Assembly: GCF_032452875.1 (NCBI RefSeq)
Contig: NC_083884.1
Coordinates: 26,181,501-26,245,500 of the forward strand
Direction of reading: 5' to 3'
Length of the DNA stretch: 64,000 nt
Origin: Bos javanicus
Lineage: Eukaryota; Chordata; Mammalia; Artiodactyla; Bovidae
Shown piece after piece: positions 1 through 9,884 of this stretch (positions are counted from its first letter, which is position 1; each line of letters begins with the position of its first letter). The notes beneath the pieces are model-generated. The model did not search any database. It was given only the letters and a program-made list of their open reading frames with translations, and had not been told where the DNA came from. Made by a program: the position numbers and the translations under genes.

Positions 1-164
1 TTAAAAACAACACACTTCACTTTACAAATTTTCCCATTTGCCAGATCAGTCACATGGAAGGCAGGGGAAGGAAGAGGAAATGTCTGAGGGTATCATTTTT
101 GTCTCTGCCACACTTAGTGTATATGAAATTCACATTGATGATGTACTCAAAGAGACAGGTGTTA
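1..164. other. Unassigned sequence at window start
   Basis: No gene or repeat family was recognised. A short minus-strand reading frame ending here has no domain pattern and looks like chance. Confidence 0.4.
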
Positions 165-350
165 AAATGAACTGAGAGATTGGGATTGACATATACATTA
201 CCATGTGTAAAACAGATAGCTAGTGGGAACCTGCTGTATAGCATGGGGAGCTCAGCCTGGTGTCTGTGATAACCTAGATGGGTAGGATTGGGAGAGGGGG
301 TGGTCAAAGAGGGAAGGGATATATGTATAATTATAACTGATATGATATAA
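165..350 (+). mobile_element. L1 LINE 3' UTR fragment
   Basis: The sequence follows the artiodactyl L1 3' UTR: a gagattgggattgacatata start, an aacctgctgtatagca core and a gggatatatgtata segment near the end. Only the non-coding tail is present, so this is a dead, 5'-truncated insertion in sense orientation. Confidence 0.75.
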
Positions 351-879
351 AATAGTCACATCTAAAATTTACTTTTAGTGATTTTTCTCTGAATTACAAT
401 TAATACAATGAATTTGTATTTTATTTGTAAAGTTACAGAAAAGCATCAAGATTTTTTTTTGACTACTTTGGTGTCTCCATTTTTAGTCTTAAATCTATAG
501 ATACATGGCAACATTAGAGAAATAGGGACAGAAAGGAAGAAAAAACACACATGAGAAATTAAAAAATCCATCTAACAAAGGTTAAATGAATTTCTATCAC
601 TACTGAACTGTTAGTTTAGTAACTAATGACTAAATAATGTTCATGTAAGAAGCAAATAGATAAAAAAATAAAGGGCTACAATTAAAAGCAATGGTTAATA
701 TACTTTGAAATATAGTGATCATATAATTAACTTATTTGGTTCTTTTAATGTCATCTTAAAATATATAACCTGCCTCATGAGGTCAGCAATCACAAAAGAA
801 TATCATGCTTTGGATTGTTACTTCATTAAACATATCTTCTGTCTCTCTGAATCCATCACTGATGTAAATTTCAAATAGT
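351..879. other. AT-rich sequence with no recognised feature
   Basis: Stops are frequent in all frames and no repeat signature was recognised by eye. Confidence 0.4.
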
Positions 880-1264
880 CTATGTGTCACAGAGATAATA
901 CTGTGTATTCACCATGTTTTCCTCTTCTTGGGTATAGAGCAGGGTGACATTCTCTAGCATTCCATGTGACTAATATAGCAAATGGAATAAAATCACACTT
1001 GAACAACAGATGTGCTTCGTACAGATCTCTTATCTCTGCACCAGTGAACACAGATCATCTTTTAAATTGTCAGAGGATTCATACAGTGCCCTGAATCTCT
1101 GAGAGAATCCCGTGAAGTAGAATGGCACCTCCTGCATCCACCCATCCAGCAGAATGGAATATATGGAATGAGTGATAAATACATTTTTCCTGCATTGGGT
1201 CAATGAGCTTTAAGATTTAATTGGTCATCAGAGCACAAACTAGGCTATCTAACTTATACAGCAT
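880..1264 (+). repeat. Ancient MaLR-type LTR (MLT1-like)
   Basis: The order of motifs matches a common eutherian MaLR LTR: a cctcttcttgggtatagagc start, gtgactaatatagcaaatgg, then ctctgagagaatcccgtgaa, a gagtgataaata segment, and an end at ggctatctaacttatacag. It is heavily diverged and has no internal retroviral sequence beside it. The subfamily is tentative. Confidence 0.6.
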
Positions 1265-3096
1265 GTAGCCCAAACATATTCCTCAAATTAAGTTAAAAAG
1301 CCAACTAATAGCCTTTCTGTTATACTGTAAAATAGAAAAAAATCACCAAATCTGAGTGTGTTAATGTCAGTTCCTCAATTGTAACAAATATGTCACTCTG
1401 GTGGGAGATGTTGATAATGGAAAAGATAATTCAATATTGGAGACGTTAGTAAATGGGAAATCTCTGTCTTCCATTTAATTCTTCTCTGAACCTACAGCTT
1501 ATCTAAAAAATAAAGCAGTAGAAAGACTATTTTAATAACCTTTAAATTAAAAATTTTAATTTATTCAAATAATCTTTAAATAAAAATTTAAATTAAAAAA
1601 TTTAATAATCTTTACAAATAAAACTTATAGAAAAGATTTATTAAGGTTCATAAATTTTAAATTTAGGGAATATCATTTATAATATTTTTAATTGCTTTTT
1701 AATTGTTAATGATAATTATTGATTTATTCCTAATTTTACGAGCTATACATGTTTATTGCTAACAACTAGAAATACATAAAAGCATAAAGTAAAAAATAAA
1801 AGTTCCCCATAGTCCCCAATCCCCAGAAAAGAATCACTATTGGCATTTTGATTTCAATTGATTTTTATACTTACTAAGTCATTTTAAAATTTCTATGTTA
1901 TTAAATATTCTAATAAAATACAAAATTTACCCTTACATAGTTTTAAAAATTATATTGATGTATTAAAATTTCCTGATGGATATTTAACTTTATTAAACTT
2001 TCTTGCTGTTTACAAAATGCCAAAATTAAGTAGTGTATATCCTGTGAACACATGTCATTATATTTATAGTAAGAGTGATTATTATAAAATTTAAGAAGCA
2101 GTTTAAATACTTAACTACACTGTTCTCTTAGACAAATATGCTCATTATGTAGGTTGTTTTCCTGATTAATTATAATACAGTCATGCATCAGTAATATGCA
2201 ACTAGTCTTTTTATTTTTTGAGAAATATCATATGTCTCACATTTTTTACTATTAATTCCATATTGCCATTAATAGCATTTGCATTAATCAAATGTGACTT
2301 CTAAGTAATGTCTACTTGTCACTAACAACACCCAAAAATATATCACTAACTGTTCTATTTTACAGTGGCTACATAAATCATGAATGGTGTTGTTTTTCAA
2401 TATTATTTTCAAAGCAGATCCATTTCAGATAAAACATCTTTAATTAATAAAATCTATAAAGAACTCGATACAAACACCCAAGTAAAGAACATATTTAATC
2501 CACTTACTCAAAAGTCAATCTCCAAAAAAAAAATAAAACAGAGAAAATCCTCAGTGACATCACCAATCCTGGCAAACTCTGAGGCATGATTGTCAGATAC
2601 TGTGAAATGTAGGAGGAAGTAAAAGTAGTTGATGAAAATTGGCATCTGGTTCTTCAAAATCTGAGAGCAGAGATTTTTCTAAACACAGATTTTTATAATA
2701 CTGATAAGCCATTCCAAATGATCTTTTGATTAGAGTGATGATATCCAGAAGGAATAAACTAAGAATTTATTGTAGAGATCATATTCAACAGGCTGAAGAG
2801 GCATGGGGTTTAGTTGCTGTTTTATTATCTCCCACCCAAGCTCTTAGCAAAGGCAAACTATTTGATGAGAAGCGGGGAGAGGCAGGAAGCAGTGTAATCG
2901 TAAAGCACTGACTTTGAATGGGCTTGCTTTCAGCCACCACATCATTTTGAATGCTGTTGAAAATAAAGGGAGGACAAATCCTTCCAAGCCACACAAAACT
3001 TGTAGTTTTGTCTAAAGTGTGCTTAAGATTGAAGTTGAAAGCTAAAACTAAAACACAAATAAAAAAGCTCAAAGTTTATAAATCCTGTTTATCCCT
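1265..3096. other. AT-rich intergenic sequence
   Basis: Long A/T runs occur, especially at 1500-2100. The 69-codon frame at 2380-2589 has lysine- and asparagine-rich content typical of AT-rich chance frames, and I recognise no protein in it. Around 2888-2945 there is weak resemblance to a MIR head, too degraded to call. Confidence 0.4.
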
Positions 3097-3106
3097 AAAA
3101 CAAGGA

Positions 3107-3327
3107 AATGTGTGCATGCTCAGTCATGTCCAAGTCTTTGTGACCCCATGGACTGAAGTCATCCAGGCTCCTCTGTCCATGGGATTTTCCAGGCAAGAAT
3201 ACTGGAGTGGGCAGCCATTTCCTACTTCAGGGTATCTTCCCAACCCACTGATCAAACCCACGGTCTCTTGCCTCTCCTGCATTGACAGATGGATTCTTTA
3301 TCACTGCATCACCTGGGGAGCCCATCC
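3107..3327 (-). mobile_element. Bov-tA SINE
   Basis: This is a tRNA-Glu-derived ruminant SINE in antisense orientation. It begins with the 3' end (ctcagtcatgtccaagtct) and finishes with the tRNA-like head (tcacctggggagccc). It is flanked by a duplication aaaacaagga at 3097-3106 and 3328-3337, which supports target-primed insertion. Confidence 0.85.
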
Positions 3328-3435
3328 AAAACAAGGAGTTCTTTATAAATGCAATTGCACAATGCAAAAAGTGCAATAACCACAAAGGAAGCTCATGGTG
3401 CTTATTACGGGTTAAGTTGTGTTCCCTGAATAGAT

Positions 3436-3585
3436 GTACCAGACTCCTCTGTCCATGGGGATGGACAAGAATACTGAAGTGGGTTGTCATGGCCTCCTGC
3501 AGGGTGTCTTCCCAACCGAGGGATTGAACCCACTTCTCCCACACTGCAGCTGATTCTTTACCATCTAAGCCACCAGGGAAGCCCC
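3436..3585 (-). mobile_element. Bov-tA SINE, truncated
   Basis: Antisense SINE reading from gactcctctgtccatgggg to ctaagccaccagggaagcc. The 3' third of the element is missing. It sits near the 5' end of the older MaLR LTR. Confidence 0.75.
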
Positions 3586-3706
3586 CTAATCTCTGAAATG
3601 TGACCTTATTTGGAAATAGGATCATTAAAATATAATTAGTTATGAGGAGGTCATACTGAGATAATATGGCCCTTAACCCAATATGTCTGGTGTCCTTAGG
3701 AGTAAG

Positions 3707-5079
3707 TTCAGTTCAGATCAGTCGCTCAGTCGTGTCTGACTCTTTGCAACCCCATGAATCGCAGCACACCAGGCCTCCCTGTCCATCACCAACTCCCGGA
3801 GTTCACTCAGACTCATGTCCATCGAGTCAGTGATGCCATCCAGCCATCTCATCCTCTGTCGTCCCCTGCTCCTCCTGCCCCCAATCCCTCCCAGCATCAG
3901 AGTCTTTTCCTATGAGTCAACTCTTCGCTTGAGGTGGCCAAAGTACTGGACTTTCAGCTTTAGCATCATTCCTTCCAAGAAATCCCAGGGCTGATCTTCA
4001 GAATGGACTGATTGGATCTCCTTGAAGTCCAAGGGACTCTCAAGAGTCTTCTCCAAAACCACAGTTCAAAGGCATCGATTCTTCGGCACTCAACTTTCTT
4101 CATAGTCCAACTCTCACATCCATACATGACCACTGGAAAAACCATAGCCTTGACTAGACAGACCTTTGTTGGCAAAGTAATGTCTCTGGTTTTGAATATG
4201 CTATCTAGGTTGGTCATAATTTTCCTTCCAAGGAGTAAGCGTCTTTTAATTTCATGGCTGCAGTCACCATCTGCAGTGATTTTGGAGCCCCAAAAATAAA
4301 GTCTGACACTGTTTCCACTGTTTCCCCATCTATTTCCCATGTAGTGATGGGACCAGATGTCATGATCTTCATTTCCTGAATGTTGAGCATTAAGCCAATT
4401 TTTCACTCTCCTCTTTCACCTTCATCAAGAGGCTTTTTAGTTTCTCTTCACTTTCTGCCATAAGGGTGGTGTCATCTACATATGTGAGGTTATTGATATT
4501 TCTCCCAGCAATCCTGATTCCAGCTTGTGCTTCTTCCAGCCCAGCGTTTCTCATGATGTACTCTGCATAGAAGTTAAATAAGCAGGGTGACAATATACAG
4601 CCTTGACGTACTCCTTTTCCTATTTGGAACCAGTCTGTTGTTCCATGTCCAGTTCTCAAAAGGCAGGTCAGGTGGTCTGGTATTTGCATCTCTTTCAGAA
4701 TTTTCCAAAGTTTATTGTGATCCACACAGTCAAAGGCTTTGGCATAGTCAATAAAGCAGAAATATATGTTTTTCTGGAACTCTCTTGCTTTTTCCATGAT
4801 CCAGCGGATGTTGGCAATTTGGTCTCTGGTTCCTCTGCCTTTTATAAAACCAGCTTGAACATCTGGAAGTTCACGGTTCACATATTGCTGAAGCCTGGCT
4901 TGGAGAATTTTGAGCATTACTTTCCTAGCATGTGAGATGAGTGCAGCTGTGCAGTAGTTTGAGCCTTCTTTGGCATTGCCTTTCTTTGGGATTGGAATGA
5001 AAACTGACCTTTTCCAGTCCTGTGGCCACTGCTGAGTTTTCCAAATTTGCTGGCATATTGAGTGCAGCACTGTCACACC
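3707..5079 (-). mobile_element. BovB (RTE) LINE, 5'-truncated
   Basis: The BovB 3' end lies at 3707 (ttcagttcagatcagtcgct) and the element reads leftward. A duplication ggagtaag at 3699-3706 and ggagtaaa at 5080-5087 brackets it exactly, and the interrupted LTR resumes on each side. It covers the palm and C-terminal half of the reverse transcriptase. The endonuclease is missing. Confidence 0.9.
4390..5076 (-). pseudogene. BovB reverse transcriptase fragment
   Basis: A 228-codon frame encodes the BovB RT core. Visible blocks are the palm aspartate region FIDYAKAFDCVDH, the QGCILSPCLFNFY block, and a catalytic box that reads YVDD at 4471-4482, where other copies here read YADD. About 11 codons (the NLYAGQEATVR region) are deleted in frame before TGHGTTDW. 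The frame ends after EESEKLA because of a frameshift, and the rest of the C-terminus continues in another frame at 3966-4406. LINE RTs make cDNA at nicked target DNA; this copy cannot. Confidence 0.85.
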
Positions 5080-5152
5080 GGAGTAAAGTGACCTGAAAAC
5101 CCAGAAACACCAGAGGTTCTACCATGTGATGACAAGGGCAGAGACTGAAGTG

Positions 5153-5424
5153 AAAGTGAAAGTTGCTCAGTCGTGTCTGACTCTTTGTGATCCCATGGAC
5201 TATTCTCCAAGCCAGAATACTGGAGTGGGTAACTTTCTTTCTCCAGGGTATCTTCCCAACCCAGGTCTCCCACATTGCAGGCAGATTCTTTACCAGGAAA
5301 GCCCATGAATACTGAGTGGGTAACCTATACCTTTTCCAGCAGTTCTTTCCGACCTAGGGATCCAACCGGAGTTTGCTGCATTGCAGGTGGATTCTTTGCC
5401 AGCTGAGCTACCAGGGATACCGAA
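5153..5424 (-). mobile_element. Bov-A2 SINE (two Bov-A units)
   Basis: Two Bov-A monomers lie head to tail in antisense. The first ends at ttaccaggaaagccc near 5306 and the second at gagctaccagggatac. An imperfect 13-bp duplication flanks them: agagactgaagtg at 5140-5152 and agagattgacgtg at 5425-5437, with 11 of 13 bases matching. It is inserted in the MaLR LTR. Confidence 0.85.
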
Positions 5425-5479
5425 AGAGATTGACGTGCTGAACTGCAAACCAAGAAATGTCAAGGATTGACGATTACCA

Positions 5480-5686
5480 CCAGGTGGCGCAGTGGAAAAG
5501 ATTCCGCTTGTCAGTGCAGGAGATGTGGGCTTGATCTCTGGGTCAGGAAGATCCCCTGGAGTAGGAAATGGCAACCCACTCCAGTATCGTTGCTTGGAAA
5601 ATTCCATGGAGAGGAGCCTGGTGGGCTACAGTCTATGGGGTCACAAAGAGTCGGACATGACTGAGCGACTAAGCACACACGTAGGC
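5480..5686 (+). mobile_element. Bov-tA SINE
   Basis: Sense-orientation SINE running from caggtggcgcagtgg through gatcccctggagtaggaa to catgactgagcgacta and an acacac tail. It interrupts the last third of the MaLR LTR. The two short frames across it are not genes. Confidence 0.85.
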
Positions 5687-5872
5687 ACCAGCAGTTAGGT
5701 GGAATAAAGGAAACCTCTCCCCTACAGTTCCAGATGAGACGTAGTTCCATGGATAGCCTTTGGCACTTCTAACCTCCAGAACCGTGAGAAAATAAATGTT
5801 TGTTGTTTTCTTAGCCACCTGGGTGTGTGGTACTTTGTTAGAGCAGTACTAGGAAGCTAATACAGGACATAC

Positions 5873-6311
5873 ACATACAATTTTTGTAAAATGAGAACAC
5901 ATAGAAAATAAAAAAATTATTAACATCTAATTAAAATTAATTATACACATTTACTTTCTCAAATAAATGCACGTACAAGAGATACTTCCATGAATTTGAA
6001 TAAACTACAAAATAATAGAAATGTAAAAGTATTTAAAACCAAGTAAATCGTATTTCCCTTTTGGAGAGAATGAGCGGGGAGGAGAAAAAAAATCCATCAT
6101 ACTTAGTGAAGTCTATTTCTTCTCAAGGAGTTGAGTGAAAGTTACTCATAGAAATGAAGAGATAAGAAATGAAAAGAGACAACATCGAAGAGGAGGGAAA
6201 AAAAAGATATTTTCTTCTTGAAAAACTGTTTGGAGGACTTTCTAAAAATGGTGCCCTGGGCAAAGAAGCAAGAGAACACGCTGCACTCAATTGTGATAAT
6301 ATATATATATC
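5873..6311. other. AT-rich unique sequence
   Basis: No gene or repeat was recognised. The 61-codon frame at 6169-6354 runs into the BovB tail and is a chance frame. A short TA run at 6299-6310 marks the BovB insertion point. Confidence 0.4.
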
Positions 6312-6815
6312 AGATCAGTCGCTCAGTCGTGTCCGACTCTTTTCGACCCCATGAATAGCAGCACACCAGGCCTCCCTGTCCATCACCAACTCACGGAGTT
6401 CACTGAGACTCACATCCATCGAGTCGGTGATGCCATCCAGCCATCTCATCCTCTGTCGTCCCCTTCTCCTCTTGCCCCCAATCCCTCCCAGCATCAGAGT
6501 CTTTTCCAATGAGTCAACTTTTTGCATGAGGTGGCCAAAGTACTGGAGTTTCAGCTTTAGCATCATTCCTTCCAAAGAAATCCCAGGGCTGATCTCCTTC
6601 AGAATGGATGGGTTGGATCTCCTTGCAGTCCAAGGGACTTTCAAGAGTCTTCTCCAACACCACAGTTCAAAAGCATCAATTCTTCGGTGCTCAGCCTTCT
6701 TCACAGTCCAACTCTCACATCCATACATGACCACAGGAAAAACCGTAGCCTTGACTAGACGAACCTTTGTTGGCAAAGTAATGTCTCTGCTTTTGAATAT
6801 GCTATCTAGGTTGGT
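6312..6815 (-). mobile_element. BovB LINE 3' end, 5'-truncated
   Basis: About 500 bp of BovB 3' end in antisense, from cagatcagtcgctcagtcg to ctatctaggttggt. A 174-codon minus-strand frame (6315-6839) still reads the RT C-terminal region, with blocks such as MYGCESWTVKKAEHRRIDAF and LEKTLMLGGIGGKRRRGRQR. The truncated end abuts one arm of a perfect inverted repeat, with the two bases gt shared at the junction. Confidence 0.9.
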
Positions 6816-7022
6816 GATTTTGGAAATGAATAAATGCAAAAGTTACTTAGAATCATGAGGAGAAATAGATTCTTATAATATTTTATTTTTCCGTTAAAGG
6901 GCAGTAGAGTCTTCTCATCTATCTTCTCTTTAAAATTAATCTAAGAAAAATAAAATATTATAAGAATCTATTTCTCCTCATGATTCTAAGTAACTTTTGC
7001 ATTTATTCATTTCCAAAATCAC
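6814..7022. repeat. Perfect 78-bp inverted repeat with 53-bp spacer
   Basis: The left arm 6814-6891 (starting gtgattttggaaatgaataa) is the exact reverse complement of the right arm 6945-7022 (ending ttcatttccaaaatcac). The spacer is 6892-6944. I checked all 78 positions by eye. A transcript would fold into a 78-bp hairpin. Neither arm resembles a known transposon terminus. Confidence 0.95.
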
Positions 7023-7604
7023 TATGTTTTTATTCTCAAAGGTGTTATTTCCTGAACGAATCAATCCAAATGGGTGCAATGACCTGTTAGTCTGAAAATA
7101 CTTATTAAAATAGCAATTAACTCTGCATAAATTTAGAAGTATTTAAACTGATAATTAAGGATCTGTTGACTAGCTCTGGAAGTTCAGTGGTAGGTCAAGA
7201 TTGGAGTATTTGCTAAGCCTAATCAGGCCATTTTATAATCCATCATATTTATACTTCGGGGACTATTTACCTTATTCACATGTTGAATTAAATGCTACTA
7301 AAGTCATTAGCTATGTCAGCTAGTTTTTCAACTTGCTAATTGTGTGCAGTATCCTAATTAACATGTCTATTAAAATGTGCTGCTCTATTGTTTCTACTTC
7401 TTTAACAGAAAGTTTCCCCATTAATAAAATTAAAGTGTTATCCAAAATTGAATAAAATTAAGCTATTTACAGATTTGATTTTAAATCTTCTTTACCCTTT
7501 TTAAAAAATAACTTTTTGGATTATTTTTTGAGAGCAGTCTTTCTTTTCATTGCTTCTGTATTTGTTTATTTTACTATTTAGAGGAAGATTTCATTGCCGA
7601 TTAA
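7023..7604. other. AT-rich unique sequence
   Basis: No coding pattern or recognised repeat. T-rich tracts occur around 7490-7560. Confidence 0.4.
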
Positions 7605-7850
7605 CAAGTTCATTAATTAATTTACTCATTTCACAGTTGTTTATTGTACCTCTTCAATATTGCCAGTGTTGATTTTAGTACAGAGAATCAGAAATAAACA
7701 CCATATGATTTCTTCTCTCAAAGAGCTCAGAATCAGCTAATTATTAAATAAAGGTAAACATGAGTTATGTTTTGATTGTAAAGGAGCATTAACTGCCTGT
7801 GATTAAGGAAGATTGCCTTAAAGAGGTAACTCTTGATCTTAATTTAGAGT
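7605..7850 (-). repeat. L2 LINE remnant
   Basis: Diverged antisense L2 3' end. It has a tttactcatttc/tttattgtacctc stretch matching the usual attcaacaaatatttattga block. That is followed by tctctcaaagagctcagaat, which corresponds to the gccctcaaggagctcacagt block. Typical of very old LINE debris. Confidence 0.5.
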
Positions 7851-7860
7851 TATTGTGATG

Positions 7861-8079
7861 TTGTTTAGTTGCTCTGTTTTGTCCGAGTTTTTGTGACGCC
7901 CTGGAGTGTAGACTGCCAAGCTCCTCTGTCCATGGGATTTCCCGGGCAAGAATACTGGGTAGATTGCCATTTCATACTCCAGGACAGCTTACTGACCCAG
8001 GGATGAAATCTGACTCTCCTGCAAGTCTTCTGCATTGCAGGCAGATTCATAACTGCTGAGCCCCCACCAGGGAAGCCCC
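7861..8079 (-). mobile_element. Bov-tA SINE
   Basis: Antisense SINE from ttgtttagttgctctg to ccaccagggaagcccc. It retains the gtccatgggatttcccgggc core. No clear duplication was found at its ends. Confidence 0.8.
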
Positions 8080-8499
8080 AGAAATAAATTACAGCATCTT
8101 TGGATCATTTGTTATTGCTAACTGTGGGATACAAACGAGATCATTTTGAGAGTTGATAGCAAATAGACACACAGGACACTATAGGACATTCTGGAGTTTA
8201 TAGGCAGCCACCCCAAAACATTCAATAAGTAAATATCATATAGATTCCTGGTTTATTAATATAACTCTGATCAGTCAGTGCTAGCATAACTGAAGAAGTT
8301 GAAACTCAGATGGTCATAGTAATGAAAGGACTATATTGTAGTTGCAGGTCCAAAAATCAACATTCTGAAAATAGAGTAAAAAGGAGGTAATTAATGTAAT
8401 GACATTTTAGTGAGGAAATGGAGGAGTTGACAAAGATAATACCCGACCAAGTTGGTATAGTTGAAATCATATGTAAATAAATAGATTTCAGGATGAATA
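8080..8499. other. Unique sequence
   Basis: No recognised gene or repeat. The 65-codon minus frame at 8357-8554 is a low-complexity chance frame. Confidence 0.4.
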
Positions 8500-8660
8500 T
8501 GTTATTAATAATAATAGTAATAACATCAGTACTGCTAATAATATAAGCTAGCACTGCTTTGTGATTATATGCTAGACAAGGTAATAACCATTGTACAATA
8601 TTTTGAAAATATTAAAATTCACTAAATACATATTCATCATAACTCTACAAATTTTAAATA
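8500..8660 (-). repeat. Probable MIR remnant
   Basis: Weak antisense match to the MIR tail: a tgattatatgctagacaaggt stretch in the place of the usual tgtgccaggcactgt block, then tcatcataactctac. Very degraded; could be chance in AT-rich DNA. Confidence 0.35.
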
Positions 8661-8699
8661 TATGTTCATTTAGCAATTATTTTGCAATAAAAAGTCATT

Positions 8700-8863
8700 G
8701 AAATTTAAAGTGTTAGTCACTTAGCCATGTCTGACTCTTTGCAGCCCCATTGTAGCCTGCCAGGCCCCTCTGTCCATGGGATCCTCCAGGCAAGAATATT
8801 GGAGTGGGTAGCCTCCTGCACTGCAGGCAGATTCTTTACCATCTGAACCACTAGGGAAGCCCA
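8700..8863 (-). mobile_element. Bov-tA SINE with internal deletion
   Basis: Antisense SINE lacking the block between agtgggtagcc and ctcctgcactgcaggc. The duplication aaaaagtcatt at 8689-8699 and 8864-8874 flanks it, so the insertion is clean and the deletion is internal. Confidence 0.85.
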
Positions 8864-9032
8864 AAAAAGTCATTAATCTTAAAATATTGTTTATTGATCT
8901 TTAAGTTGAGTTTATGAGGGCTTTTTTCAGGTGGGCTTTATTTTTACTTAAATATAATAAGCCAAATTATAGTCACTGTGACGAAAAACATGGTGTAACA
9001 GTGTTTTTTTCAGTGAGCAACTGATGAGGTGT

Positions 9033-9583
9033 CAGTTCAGTTCAGTCGCTCAGTCATGTCCGACTCTTTGCGACCCCATGAACTGCAGCACACCAGGCCT
9101 CCCTGTCCATCACCAACTCCTGGAGTTCACTCAGACTCACATCCATCGAGTCAGTGATGCCATCCAGCCATCTCATCCTCTGTTGACCCTTTCTCCTCCT
9201 TCCCCCAATCCCTCCCAGCATCAGAGTCTTTTCCAATGAGTCAACTCTTTGCATGAGGTGGCCAAAGTATTGCAGTTTCAGCTTCAGCATCATTCCCTCC
9301 AAAGAAATCCCAGGGCTGATCTCCTTCAGAATGGACTGGTTGGATCTCCTTTCAGTCCACGGGACTCTCAAGAGTCTTCTCCAACACCACAGTTTAAAAG
9401 CATCAGTTCTTCGGCACTCAGCCTTCTTCACAGTCCAACTCTCACATCCATACATGACCACAGGAAAAACCATAGCCTTGACTAGACGGACTTTGGTGGC
9501 AAAGTAATGTCTCTGCTTTTGAATATGCTATCTAGGTTGGTCATAACTTTCCTTCCAAGGAGTAAGCGTCTTTTAATTTCATG
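9033..9583 (-). mobile_element. BovB LINE 3' end, 5'-truncated
   Basis: About 550 bp of antisense BovB from cagttcagttcagtcgctca to gcgtcttttaatttcatg. A 139-codon minus-strand frame (9054-9473) preserves the RT C-terminal blocks MYGCESWTVKKAECRR and LEKTLMLGGIGG. The two overlapping plus-strand frames are shadows. Confidence 0.9.
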
Positions 9584-9884
9584 TTTAAAGGTTAGGAAAC
9601 AAGTGTTGAACAAAATACTAAATACACGTTGTATAAGAGAAAGTCCAGATACAGCAAAGAAAATACATCTTCTTGGTTAGTGGAAGAATAGAAAACGTTC
9701 AATACAGAACTATCAAAGCTTCATTTATAAGGTGAAAATGACTGAGAAGAGCACACTTTAAAATTAATGATCACTGACTTAAAGTAGCCCTCAGCGCTCA
9801 TTGTGTATTTTCCTATTCTAGTTACCCCTCCCCACTCTCCTAGATAATAATTCTATACCTCTATTCTTTCTGCAATTCTCCTCA
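9584..9884. other. Unassigned sequence
   Basis: No recognised feature between the BovB and the L2 copy. It may include more of the diverged L2. Confidence 0.35.

Larger units (their letters stand above)
3401..5872 (+). repeat. Ancient MaLR-type LTR split into five pieces
   Basis: Pieces at about 3401-3435, 3586-3706, 5080-5152, 5425-5479 and 5687-5872 join in order into one MLT1-like LTR. It starts ttacgggttaagttgtgt, runs through gaatgtgaccttattt-type sequence and an accatgtgatgacaagg segment, and ends with ccagaaccgtgagaaaata and aagctaatacag. The gaps are filled by a Bov-tA, a BovB, a Bov-A2 and another Bov-tA. The host LTR is therefore older than all four. The exact subfamily is uncertain. 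Confidence 0.7.

Noticed and set aside
2888..2945. MIR-like head
   Set aside because: The resemblance is a few short words only, too weak to separate from chance.
3966..9507. Many plus-strand frames of 80-146 codons, such as 4012-4299, 6427-6858 and 9253-9507
   Set aside because: They are antisense shadows of BovB reverse transcriptase, recurring with the same text at every BovB copy.
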